Source: Janthinobacterium sp. LM6 (lineage in GTDB: Bacteria; Pseudomonadota; Gammaproteobacteria; Burkholderiales; Burkholderiaceae_D). From it: a stretch of 64,000 nucleotides of DNA. A program made the position numbers and the translations under genes. Numbering within the stretch: position 1 is the stretch's first letter; every line of letters starts with the position of its first letter. The notes below the pieces were generated by a model, which was given only the letters and a program-made list of their open reading frames with translations, had not been told where the DNA came from and did no database searches. Where the stretch lies: contig NZ_CP019510.1 in assembly GCF_002002885.1 (NCBI RefSeq), positions 5,208,001-5,272,000 on the forward strand, written 5' to 3'. Positions 53,546-63,593 of the stretch are shown here, piece by piece.

Positions 53546-54844
53546 ATGCAATCTTTAAACACGGACAGCTCAACCATGCCCACCACCGCAGAATCCCCTT
53601 TGCTACGCAATACCAACTTCCGCTGGCTGCTGGGCGGCGGCCTCGTCTCCATGCTGGGCGACCAGTTCAGCATGCTGGCCCTGCCCTGGCTGGTGCTGAG
53701 CCTGACGGGCGATAGCCTCAGCCTCGGCATCGCCGTGGCCCTGATGGGCGCCCCGCGCGCCGTGCTGATTTTGCTGGGCGGCACCATCGCCGACCGCTAT
53801 TCACCCCGGCGCGTGATGCTGCTGAGCAAATACGCAAATGCCGTCATCCTGCTGGCGCTGGCGGGGTTGCTGCTGCTGGACCAGGCCAGCGTGGCGCTCG
53901 CGTATGCGGCCGCGCTGGCGCTGGGCATCGCTTCCGCCTTCGCCATCCCCGCCGGCACGGCCATCCTGCCGCAAGCCGTGCCGCCGCGATCGCTGCAAAA
54001 CGCCAATGGCTTGCAGATGGGCGCGCGCCAGCTGTCCCTGCTGGCCGGCCCCCTGCTGGCGGCGCTCGTGCTCGGCGCCCGCGATGGCGCGCAGCACACC
54101 TCCATGGCGGCGCTGGCCGCCGCCTTTGCCATCGATGCGCTGACGTTTGTGTTTTCCGCCTGGACCTTGCGCCAAGTCAAGCTGCGGCCGCTGGCCGCGG
54201 CGGCGGCGCAGGGCATGTGGCGCGACATGACGGCGGGCCTGGCCATGGTGTGGCGCGACCTGCCCCTGCGCAGCTGCTATGCGTACTGGGCGGTGGTGGC
54301 GTTCTTCGTCATGGGGCCGCTGCAAGTGGCCTTGCCTGTACTGGCCGGCGAGCGCCTGCAGGGCGCCCCGGCGCTGGGTTTGCTGATGGGCGCGCATGGC
54401 GCCGGCACCCTGGCCGGCATGCTGGCGTCCAGCCTGGGCGGCGCCTGGCTGCGCCGCCATTTCGGCGCCACCTTGCTGCTCGTCGATGCGGTCGTGGGCC
54501 TGCTGCTGATGGCGCTGGGACAAATCAGCTCGGCCTGGCAAGGCGCGGCCCTGCTGGCCATGACAGGGTTGCTGGGCGGCTACTTGCAGGTGGCCATCTT
54601 TACGTGGATACAGCGGCGCGTGGCGCCCGCCATGCTGGGCCGGGCGATGGCCCTGTTCATGGGCATCTTCCTGGGACTGGCGCCGCTGTCGGCGGCGGCC
54701 ACGGGTGCGCTGCTGCGCCACCTGAGCGTTGGCGAGCTGTTCTGCGGCGGCGGCGCCCTGCTGCTGGCGGCCGCCGTGGCGGCGGCATTATTTACCGGCA
54801 TCCCGCGCATCGCCGGACCGGAAACGATTAAGCAAACGACATAG
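53546..54844 (+). CDS. MFS transporter
   Basis: 432-residue membrane transporter with about 12 hydrophobic helices. It is of the MFS_1/DHA3 type: NTNFRWLLGGGLVSMLGDQF start, loop GGTIADRYSPRRVMLLSKY near residue 80, and a second-half GGYLQVAIFTWIQRRVAP segment. ATG 53546 is taken; ATG 53576 is equally possible. It is followed at 12 bp by a GIY-YIG-like gene and then a MarR regulator, forming a small operon controlled by shared palindromes. Substrate unknown. Confidence 0.88.
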   Translation: MQSLNTDSSTMPTTAESPLLRNTNFRWLLGGGLVSMLGDQFSMLALPWLVLSLTGDSLSLGIAVALMGAPRAVLILLGGTIADRYSPRRVMLLSKYANAVILLALAGLLLLDQASVALAYAAALALGIASAFAIPAGTAILPQAVPPRSLQNANGLQMGARQLSLLAGPLLAALVLGARDGAQHTSMAALAAAFAIDALTFVFSAWTLRQVKLRPLAAAAAQGMWRDMTAGLAMVWRDLPLRSCYAYWAVVAFFVMGPLQVALPVLAGERLQGAPALGLLMGAHGAGTLAGMLASSLGGAWLRRHFGATLLLVDAVVGLLLMALGQISSAWQGAALLAMTGLLGGYLQVAIFTWIQRRVAPAMLGRAMALFMGIFLGLAPLSAAATGALLRHLSVGELFCGGGALLLAAAVAAALFTGIPRIAGPETIKQTT

Positions 54845-54856
54845 GAACAGTAAAAC

Positions 54857-55204
54857 ATGGACAAGACACGACAGGCAACATTGAAAGCGCACTACCGGCA
54901 ACAGCCGCCGCCGCTGGGCATCATCGCCTTGCGGCACTTGCCCAGCGGGCGCACCTTGCTCGACAGCAGCCGCAACGCGCCCGGCATGCTGAACCGGCAC
55001 CGCTTCGAGCTGAACCTGGGCAAGCACCGCAACGCCCTGCTGCAGGCGGACTGGCGGCGCGATGGCGCGGCGGCGTTTTCCTGCGCCGTCATCGATACGC
55101 TCAAGCTCCCCGACGACCCCGCCTTCGATGCGGACGCCGAACTGGGCGCCCTGCTGGACTTGCACCGCGCACAGTGGCTGGAGCAAGGCCAGCCGCTGTA
55201 TTGA
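54857..55204 (+). CDS. GIY-YIG nuclease-like small protein
   Basis: 115 residues with the order GIIALRHLPSGRTLLDSS, then MLNRHRFELNLGKHRNALLQ and ADWRRDG, which is the pattern of small Burkholderiales proteins annotated as GIY-YIG nuclease family. In place of the tyrosine motif there is GIIAL...SGRTLLDSS, so catalytic competence is doubtful. It lies 12 bp after the MFS gene and 58 bp before marR, so it is likely co-regulated. Family assignment is from memory of the pattern and is moderate. Confidence 0.65.
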   Translation: MDKTRQATLKAHYRQQPPPLGIIALRHLPSGRTLLDSSRNAPGMLNRHRFELNLGKHRNALLQADWRRDGAAAFSCAVIDTLKLPDDPAFDADAELGALLDLHRAQWLEQGQPLY

Positions 55205-55220
55205 GCGGCATTGCTTTACA

Positions 55221-55234
55221 CTTGCGCACTCAAG
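55221..55234. promoter_or_regulatory. Operator-like palindrome before marR
   Basis: CTTGCGCACTCAAG matches the site at 53517-53530 at 11 of 14 positions and overlaps a TACACT hexamer in the same register, 28 bp before the marR ATG at 55262. This suggests autoregulation. Confidence 0.5.
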
Positions 55235-55261
55235 CATTTCGCAATGGATAAAATGGAAGCC

Positions 55262-55711
55262 ATGAACGATCACATTCTCCCGTCGCCGGACGCCGATGGC
55301 GCGCTGGACTTTTTCCTGCGCCTGGCACGCGCCCAGGCGCTCATCGTGCGCCGCTTCGACAGCGCCCTGGGCAATTTGCATGGCCTGAGCTTCAGCGACT
55401 ATCAATTGCTGTACCAGCTGCAGCGCGCGCCCGGTGCGCGCCTGCGCCGCATCGACCTGGCCGAACGCCTGGCGCTGACGGCGTCCGGCGTCACGCGCTC
55501 CCTGATGCCACTGGAAAAGATCGGCCTGGTGGCGCGCCAGGCCGATGCGCGCGACGCGCGCGTCGGCTATGCCGTGCTGACTGCCGCCGGCCAGGAATTG
55601 CTGGGACATGCCAGCGCCACCGCGCAGGCGGTGGGGCGCGAATTGCTGCAGGATGCGTCGGCCGACCAGCTGGGAGCGCTTTCGGCCCTCCTGGGCCGGC
55701 TGGCCGGCTGA
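55262..55711 (+). CDS. MarR-family transcriptional regulator
   Basis: 149-residue MarR-type regulator. The DNA-binding core is LSFSDYQLLYQLQRAPGARL, RIDLAERLALTASGVTRSLM and the wing ADARDARVGYAVLT. Winged-helix dimerisation helices flank it. ATGs at 55244, 55253 and 55262 are all in frame; the last is taken for a GGAA just upstream, without strong evidence. It probably controls the MFS-GIY-YIG group and itself through the two matching palindromes. It is convergent with jqsA. Confidence 0.88.
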   Translation: MNDHILPSPDADGALDFFLRLARAQALIVRRFDSALGNLHGLSFSDYQLLYQLQRAPGARLRRIDLAERLALTASGVTRSLMPLEKIGLVARQADARDARVGYAVLTAAGQELLGHASATAQAVGRELLQDASADQLGALSALLGRLAG

Positions 55712-55715
55712 CGCC

Positions 55716-56963
55716 CTACACCAGCGCCAGCTTGCGCAGGCGCCGCGTCGATGGCCAGTGTTCCACGCCCGCTTCGGCGCGAATAGCGGCGCAGCCCGCC
55801 AGCACCCGCTCGATGGCCGCCGCGTCGAGCCCCGCATTGAGGGTCAGGCGCACGAGGGCACGGTTCTTCGCCGTTGCCGGGGCGCAAAACATGGCGCCGT
55901 AAATGCCTTGCCGTTCCAGCGCCTGGCGCAGAACCAGGGTGGCCGGTTCGCCGCCCGCCTCCAGCGCCACGATCTGCTCCGTGCCATCGCTGACGTTGTA
56001 GCCGAGCTCGCGCAAGCCTTCGCGCACCTGCAGCGTATGCCGCTGCAGGGTGGCGCGCCGCCCATCGGCGGCCATGATGAAATCGAGCGCCGCGCCCAGC
56101 CACGCCAGCTCATGCGCCAGCAAACAGGAACTGAAGATGGCGGGGCGTGATTCGGACAAGAAATATCCCTTGAAGCGGCTGGAACAGCTGATGAAACCGG
56201 CCCGGCCCGCAAAGGCCTTGGCCAGCGACGCCGTGCGGAAATGCACGCGGTGGCCCAGGCCCCACGCTTCCACCAGGCCCGCGCCCTGCGGGCCGTGCGT
56301 GCCCAGCGAATGCGACTCGTCGACCACCACCACGCAGTCGCTGCGCTCGGCGATATCGAGCAGTTCCAGCAGCGGCGCCAGGCTGCCGTTGGTGCTGTAC
56401 AAGGCGTCGACGACGATCACGCCGCGGCCATGCTTTTCCACTTGCCGCCGCAAGTGCGTCATGTCGTTGTGCAGGAAGGGCACGGCCTGGGCCTGCGCCG
56501 ACAGCACGCCTTCCCACAGCGAGGCGTGGGCCTGCATATCGAGGTAGACGGGAATGCCGGGGCTGGCGATGCACTGGATCAGCCCGACGTTGGCCGCCAT
56601 GCCGGACTGCGCCAGGATGCCATCCTCGCTGCCCATGAAGCGGGCCAGCCGGCTTTCCAGCCTGTGCTGTTCGCTGCCTTCCTGCAAGTACACGGCCGAC
56701 ATCAGCATGCCGCCCGCATTCGCCTGCAGGGACGCCACCTGGGCCGCCACCAGCGCCGGCTCGGCGGCGATGGACAGGTAGTCATTGCCGGCCAGGAAAA
56801 TGGCATGGGCAGGTGTCGGTTGCCAGGCATGGGGATGCTGGCCGCCCAGCAGTTTTTCAATGCGCGTGACGTGATGCGCATCCATGCGCCGCACGATGTA
56901 GTCTGGCAAGCAGTGTTCGGCGCGGACGAAGGATGGGGCGTGCAAGCTGGTAGCGATGGTCAT
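55716..56963 (-). CDS. jqsA: Alpha-hydroxyketone autoinducer synthase (CqsA/LqsA/JqsA)
   Basis: 415-residue PLP-dependent alpha-oxoamine synthase. The Schiff-base Lys is at ~249 (TASLAKAFAGRAG), and the PLP-binding Asp/His are at ~215/218 (VVVVDESHSLGTHGPQGAG). The N-terminal NDYLSIAAEP and SGMAANVGLIQ motifs are typical. It resembles CqsA rather than BioF/Kbl because it lies opposite a sensor kinase and receiver protein, the lqs/jqs arrangement, and no biotin genes are near. It would make a Janthinobacterium JAI-1/CAI-1-type signal. AGGAG ribosome site at ATG 56963. Confidence 0.9.
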   Translation of the reverse strand: MTIATSLHAPSFVRAEHCLPDYIVRRMDAHHVTRIEKLLGGQHPHAWQPTPAHAIFLAGNDYLSIAAEPALVAAQVASLQANAGGMLMSAVYLQEGSEQHRLESRLARFMGSEDGILAQSGMAANVGLIQCIASPGIPVYLDMQAHASLWEGVLSAQAQAVPFLHNDMTHLRRQVEKHGRGVIVVDALYSTNGSLAPLLELLDIAERSDCVVVVDESHSLGTHGPQGAGLVEAWGLGHRVHFRTASLAKAFAGRAGFISCSSRFKGYFLSESRPAIFSSCLLAHELAWLGAALDFIMAADGRRATLQRHTLQVREGLRELGYNVSDGTEQIVALEAGGEPATLVLRQALERQGIYGAMFCAPATAKNRALVRLTLNAGLDAAAIERVLAGCAAIRAEAGVEHWPSTRRLRKLALV

Positions 56964-57027
56964 GAGTTTTCTCCTAGGGAAAGGTTTGCTGCGGCTTAAA
57001 GCCTTGACCGTCTCGCGAACCCATCCA

Positions 57028-57041
57028 TTGACGTATATCAA
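57028..57041. promoter_or_regulatory. FNR/Anr-like box between jqsA and jqsS
   Basis: TTGAC-GTAT-ATCAA differs from the FNR consensus TTGAT-N4-ATCAA at one position and sits inside a longer perfect palindrome CATTGA-N6-TCAATG (57026-57043). It is 64 bp from the jqsA start and 74 bp from the jqsS start. Relative to a candidate GATAAT (57085-57090) for jqsS it would lie near -62, a class I position. Confidence 0.6.
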
Positions 57042-57115
57042 TGTCCGATGAGATAACCGTTCAACCAGGAAAATTTACGCGATGATAATGTTCTGAAGAG
57101 AATCAAGGCAGAGTC

Positions 57116-58414
57116 ATGACGCAGCAATTGCAAGGACGATGGACACACTGGCGCAGGCGCCTGCTCCATTCGCTGCTGCATGAACGCATGCCCCATGAAA
57201 ACCTGGCCAGCAGGGTCGCCATGCTGGCCGCCGTGGGCACGGTGGCGATGCCGCTGTACTACCTGCTGTGGCATTACTTTTTTCCGCAAGCCTATGAAAA
57301 CCTGACCTTGCGCCTGACGGGCGTGGGCATCTGCGCGGTCGGCCTGTTTGCGCGCCACTTCTCGGCCCGCTGGCTGTCGCGCTACCTGCTGTTCGCGCTC
57401 AGCTACATCCTGCCTTTCTTCTTTACCTTCATGTTTCTGATGAATCACGCGTCGTCCATCTGGAGCGAATCGCTGCTGATCGGCCTGGTCGTGCTGTTTC
57501 ATTTCGAAACGAAACTGGCTTGCCGCGCCTACCTGATCGGCACCAGCACCGCCTGCCTCGCCGTCATCCTGCAGGGAGAAGGCGGCTTCCTGCTGCAGCG
57601 TGAAGTGCTGCAGCAACTGCCCGTGCACTGGTTCACCATAGCCGCGCTGTCCGTGGTGAAAGTGGGCAGCAAGGTGCTGGAACTGGAACGGCTGGCCGGC
57701 CTGTCCGCCGGGCTCGGTTCCGTGGCGCACGAGCTGCGCACGCCGCTGACGAGCGTGGAAGCCAACGTGCGGGGCATGCGCCGGCTGCTGCCGCAGCTGG
57801 CCGGCCAGACGCACGACTTGCCGCCGCTGCAGGAAGCCCTGTCGCGCATCCAGTTCGAAGTGCGCCACATGCAGCACATGATCGATTTGTTCCTGATGAG
57901 CGCCAGCGCCGTGAACCGCAACCTGCAGCCCAGCCAGGCGCTATCGATGCTGGCGATGGTGAACTCCGTGCTGAACCGCTATCCATTCACCGGCAACAGC
58001 CAGCGCAGCCGCGTCAAGGTGGACGTGCGCGCCGACTTCCAGTTCGCCGGCCAGGACGAACTGTGCGTGGTGATCCTGCTGAACCTGCTGAGAAACGCGC
58101 TGAAAGCCATCCAGCGGGCCGGCAAGGGCCGCGTGCGCATCATCATCGACGGCGCCCGCCCCGTGCCCAGGCTGCTGTTCATCGACACGGGCTGCGGCAT
58201 CGCGAAGAACCGCCTGCCGCTGATCTTCGAGCGTTTTTATTCGTATCCCGTGCATAACGGCAGCGGCATCGGCCTGGCCCTGTGCCGGCAGATCATCACG
58301 GCCTGGCAGGCGCGCATCCGCTGCGTGTCGCGCGAGCATGCGTATGCGATTTTCATCCTGGAATTTCCCCAGCCCCTGCCTGCCCGCTTACAACCCTCTT
58401 CCCCCGCAAGGTGA
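57116..58414 (+). CDS. jqsS: Sensor histidine kinase JqsS (LqsS/CqsS-like)
   Basis: 432-residue membrane histidine kinase. Residues ~35-180 hold about six transmembrane segments, as in CqsS/LqsS. The phospho-acceptor His is at 205 (VAHELRTPLTSVE), the N box Asn at 327 (LNLLRNALKAI), and the ATP-lid motifs DTGCGI (357-362) and GSGIGLAL (382-389) follow. It ends without a receiver domain. Expected ligand is the JqsA product. jqsR starts 4 bp after the stop. Start at ATG 57116. Confidence 0.92.
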   Translation: MTQQLQGRWTHWRRRLLHSLLHERMPHENLASRVAMLAAVGTVAMPLYYLLWHYFFPQAYENLTLRLTGVGICAVGLFARHFSARWLSRYLLFALSYILPFFFTFMFLMNHASSIWSESLLIGLVVLFHFETKLACRAYLIGTSTACLAVILQGEGGFLLQREVLQQLPVHWFTIAALSVVKVGSKVLELERLAGLSAGLGSVAHELRTPLTSVEANVRGMRRLLPQLAGQTHDLPPLQEALSRIQFEVRHMQHMIDLFLMSASAVNRNLQPSQALSMLAMVNSVLNRYPFTGNSQRSRVKVDVRADFQFAGQDELCVVILLNLLRNALKAIQRAGKGRVRIIIDGARPVPRLLFIDTGCGIAKNRLPLIFERFYSYPVHNGSGIGLALCRQIITAWQARIRCVSREHAYAIFILEFPQPLPARLQPSSPAR

Positions 58415-58417
58415 TGC

Positions 58418-59425
58418 ATGCAACTGCCCGTCTACTCCCATCCGACCCTGACCGTATTGATCGATGACAGCGATTCCTTCCTGAAAAGCCTGGCGTTCCA
58501 GCTCGATCCCGCGCTGGCGCGCCTGACCTTTCATGACACCAGCAGCGCGCTGCACTGGCTGCGCCACAGCACGCAGCCGGGCGAGACGCCGCTGCACGTC
58601 AATTTCGACACGCAAAACCTGCCGCGCGACCAGCGCAACGTGGCGCTCGACCTCGAACGCATCTGGCGCATCAGCGGCCAGGCGCAGCGCTTTGCCGTGC
58701 CCTCCGTGCTAGTGGTCGATTATTCGATGCCGCAGATGAATGGCCTGGAATTCTGCCAGGCCGTGCGGGACTTGCCGTGCAAGAAGATTTTATTTACGGG
58801 CGCGGCCGATGAAAAAGTGGCCGTGACGGCCTTCAACCGGGGCTTGATCGACCGCTACATCAAGAAGAGCGACGACGATGCGCTCGACATCCTGGAACAG
58901 GAAATCGTTTCCCTGCAACGCGAATTCTTCCTGCAGCAGTCGGACACCGTGCGCGACTTGCTATTGCTGCACGACTATAGTTTCCTGCAAGACGAAGCCA
59001 TGGCCGCCGTCGTGCACGAGCTGTGCCGGCGCCATGGCTTTGTCGAGTTCTATATTTTTCCGAATCCCTGCGGCATCCTGTTTTTCACGCACGACGGCCA
59101 GGCCCGCCTGATGATCATCGAGACGGAACGCAGCCTGCACACGCAGTACGAAATGGCGCGCGACAGCGACGCGCCCGAGTCCCTGCTGCTGGCCTTGCTG
59201 GAAATGCGCGTGATCCCGTACTTTTCCGATGCCGACAGCGACGGCATGTATGCGGCGCACATCGGCGAAAACTGGTTCCGCTACTGCGCCGCGCCGACCA
59301 TCTGCCTGGGGCGCGAAACCTACTTCTGGGCCCTGTTCGACGTGCCGCCGCACCAGTTGGGGCAGCCGGTCATGTCCTACGCGCAATTTTTACGCGCGCA
59401 GGCGGACGACAGCGTGGGCGCCTAG
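58418..59425 (+). CDS. jqsR: Response regulator JqsR (LqsR-like)
   Basis: 335 residues. The N-terminal receiver domain has acidic residues D16/D17 (LIDDSDS), phospho-acceptor Asp at ~101 (VVDYSMPQMNG), Thr ~127 (LFTGAAD) and Lys ~149 (YIKKSD). About 40 residues are inserted between the second and third strands (~50-92). The C-terminal half (~160-335) is not a known DNA-binding domain; it contains FYIFPNPCGILFFTHDGQ and similar beta strands, as in LqsR-type outputs. It is cotranscribed with jqsS. Confidence 0.9.
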   Translation: MQLPVYSHPTLTVLIDDSDSFLKSLAFQLDPALARLTFHDTSSALHWLRHSTQPGETPLHVNFDTQNLPRDQRNVALDLERIWRISGQAQRFAVPSVLVVDYSMPQMNGLEFCQAVRDLPCKKILFTGAADEKVAVTAFNRGLIDRYIKKSDDDALDILEQEIVSLQREFFLQQSDTVRDLLLLHDYSFLQDEAMAAVVHELCRRHGFVEFYIFPNPCGILFFTHDGQARLMIIETERSLHTQYEMARDSDAPESLLLALLEMRVIPYFSDADSDGMYAAHIGENWFRYCAAPTICLGRETYFWALFDVPPHQLGQPVMSYAQFLRAQADDSVGA

Positions 59426-59428
59426 TAC

Positions 59429-61960
59429 TTAGCTTTCCCGCAAAGTTTGCAGCGGCGGATGTTTCAGCACATTGCGCAAGCCCAGCCAGCCGCCGGCGAT
59501 CGCGCACAGGGCGCCGGCCAGCAAACCAAAGGCCCACACGCCGGGCGCGAAGCTCCAGGCGAACTTGAACTGGTACGTGGCCAGCGCCCAGCCCATGGCC
59601 GCCGCGCCCGAGGCCGCCAGCAGGCCGGCCAGCGCGCCGACGAGGGAAAACTCGATCAGCTGCGCCTGCGCCAGCTGGCGCCGCGTGGCGCCCAGCGCGC
59701 GCAGCAGGCCCGCTTCGCGCGTGCGCTCGTCCTGCGAACCCATCAAGGCCGCGTACAGCACCAGCAAGCCCGAGGCCAGGGTAAAGGCAAACAGGAATTC
59801 GACGGCCGTCACCACCTGGTCCAGCACGCCCTGGATTTGCTTGAGCACGCCGCCCACGTCGACCACCGTCAGGTTCGGGTAGTCGCGCAGCAGGGCGTTG
59901 CCCAGGTCCGCCTGCGCGGGCGGCAGGTGGAACGCCGTGATCCACGTCTGCGGCGTATCGGCCATGGCGGCCGGATTGATGATGACAAAGAAATTGACGC
60001 GCATCGAGCCCCATTCCAGCTTGCGCAAGCTGGTAATCGATGCCTCCACGGGCTGGCCGGCGATGTCGAAGCGCAGCTTGTCGCCCAGCTTCAGCTTCAG
60101 GGTCTTGGCGATGCCCTCTTCCACCGACGCTTCAGCCGGCGCGCCCGGCACGTCGCTGAACCACTTGCCCGCCACCAGCTTGTTTTCTTCCTGCATGGTC
60201 GCCATCGTCGACAGGTTGAATTCGCGGTCGGCCAGACCCTTGGCGCGGTCGTCCTCGTAGGTGGTTTCCGTGATGGCGTTGCCGTTCACGGCCACCAGGC
60301 GCCCGCGTATCATCGGATACAGCGGTGCGTTGGCCACGCCGGCTTGCGCCAGGCGCGCGGCGATCGGGTCTTTCTGTTCCGGCAGGATATTGATCATGAA
60401 GCGGTTCGGCGCGTCCGGCGGCGTGGCATTGCGCCAGGCCACCATCAAGTCGCCGCGCACCACCGTCAGCAGCAGCAAGGCCATCAGGCCCAGGGCCAGC
60501 GACACCACCTGGATGACGGTGGCGCCCGGGCGGCGCTGCAGGGACGTGACGGCAAAGCGCCAGCCCTGGTGATTGAAGGCGCCGCGCAGGGTTTTCAGCG
60601 AGCGGATGCCCAGCCAGCCGGCCAGGGCAAACAGGGCGAAGCCGCCGAGGAAGCCGGCCGCCGTCAGCAAGGCCAGTTTCACGTCGCCCGCCTGCCACAG
60701 GAGCAGCACGACGAAGGCGGCGATGCCCAGGCCGTAGGTGGCCACGGCCAGCGCCTGCGGCGGCTCCTGCTCGCGGCGGATCACGCGGTTGTGGGGAACA
60801 TTGCGCAACTGCAAAATCGGCGGCAGGGCAAAGCCCAGCAAGAGCAGCATGCCGGTGGCCACGCCCTGCAGGGCGGGCAGCAGGGACACGGGCGGCAAGT
60901 CGCTCTGCACCAGCTTGCCCAACAGTTCCAGCAGCACCAGGTGGCCGCCGAAGCCGACGGCCACGCCGACCACGCTGCCGGCCAGGCCCACCAATAAAAA
61001 TTCGATCACGTACATGGCAGTGACCTGGTTTTGCGTCAGGCCCAGGCAGCGCAGCATGGCGCAGGCATCGAGGTGGCGCAGCATGAAGCGGCGCGCCGCC
61101 ATGGCCACGGCGACGGCCGCCAGCATGGCCGACAGCAAGCCGACGAGGGAAAGAAAGCGGTCGGCGCGGTCCAGCGTCGATTGCATCTGCGGGCTGCCCG
61201 ATTCCAGCGACTCGATGCGCACGCCTTTTATTGCCTGCGTCTTGATCTGGCTTTCCAGCCAGGCTTGATATTGCGCAAGCTCGCCCGCCTTGGCGGGCGG
61301 CGCCGACAGCAGCAAGCGGTACGACACGCGCGAACCGTTCTGCACCAGCGCCGTGGCGGCCAGGTCGCTCAAGGGCAGCATCACGCGGGGGGCGAAGTTC
61401 AAAAACGATGCGCCGCGGTCCGGCTCGCTGGCGATCAGTTGCGTGACGGTAAACGCCTTGTCGCCCAGGGTCAGCGTGTCGCCCAGCTTCGCGTTCAGGC
61501 TGGACAGGATGGCCGCGTCGACCCACAGGGTGCCGGGCGCCGGCACCTGGTCCGTTGGCCGGCCGACGGCATCCTGCGCCTCGCTGAGCCTGGTCGTGAT
61601 TTTCAGCTTGCCCCGCTGCGGGTAGCCGGGCGAGACGGCCTTGATGGACGCCAGTTGCGACAGCGATTGCTCGCCCTCGCCCGCCTGCGCCATGCTGGGA
61701 AACGTCACCGTGTCGGCCAGGATGAAGCCGCGCTTCTGCGCCTCCGCGCGCCAGGCCGCATTGACGGGCTGGTCGGCGCTGATGACCAGGTCGGCCCCCA
61801 GCAACTGGTGCGCGTCGCGGTTCAAGCCCGCGCGCAGGCGGTCGACGAAGAAGCCGACGGCCGACAGGGCCGCCACGGCGACGATCAGCGCGACGAGCAG
61901 GAAACGCAGTTGCCCGGCGCGCCAGTCGCGGCCGGTCATTTTCAGGGAGAGGCGGAACAT
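59429..61960 (-). CDS. ABC transporter permease, FtsX family (YbbP-like)
   Basis: 843-residue permease with two FtsX domains and about ten membrane helices; the N-terminus is MFRLSLKMTGRDWRAGQLRF. The second FtsX half carries the GSQDERTREAGLLRALGATR motif, typical of YbbP-like permeases. Members of this type pair with an ATPase such as YbbA to move lipid-linked or hydrophobic compounds in the envelope. No ATPase gene is adjacent: the upstream gene on this strand is the deaminase. It is 23 bp after that gene, so probably co-transcribed. Confidence 0.9.
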   Translation of the reverse strand: MFRLSLKMTGRDWRAGQLRFLLVALIVAVAALSAVGFFVDRLRAGLNRDAHQLLGADLVISADQPVNAAWRAEAQKRGFILADTVTFPSMAQAGEGEQSLSQLASIKAVSPGYPQRGKLKITTRLSEAQDAVGRPTDQVPAPGTLWVDAAILSSLNAKLGDTLTLGDKAFTVTQLIASEPDRGASFLNFAPRVMLPLSDLAATALVQNGSRVSYRLLLSAPPAKAGELAQYQAWLESQIKTQAIKGVRIESLESGSPQMQSTLDRADRFLSLVGLLSAMLAAVAVAMAARRFMLRHLDACAMLRCLGLTQNQVTAMYVIEFLLVGLAGSVVGVAVGFGGHLVLLELLGKLVQSDLPPVSLLPALQGVATGMLLLLGFALPPILQLRNVPHNRVIRREQEPPQALAVATYGLGIAAFVVLLLWQAGDVKLALLTAAGFLGGFALFALAGWLGIRSLKTLRGAFNHQGWRFAVTSLQRRPGATVIQVVSLALGLMALLLLTVVRGDLMVAWRNATPPDAPNRFMINILPEQKDPIAARLAQAGVANAPLYPMIRGRLVAVNGNAITETTYEDDRAKGLADREFNLSTMATMQEENKLVAGKWFSDVPGAPAEASVEEGIAKTLKLKLGDKLRFDIAGQPVEASITSLRKLEWGSMRVNFFVIINPAAMADTPQTWITAFHLPPAQADLGNALLRDYPNLTVVDVGGVLKQIQGVLDQVVTAVEFLFAFTLASGLLVLYAALMGSQDERTREAGLLRALGATRRQLAQAQLIEFSLVGALAGLLAASGAAAMGWALATYQFKFAWSFAPGVWAFGLLAGALCAIAGGWLGLRNVLKHPPLQTLRES

Positions 61961-61983
61961 GGGCGGCGGGTCTTCAGGTAGAT

Positions 61984-63593
<1,610 letters not shown>

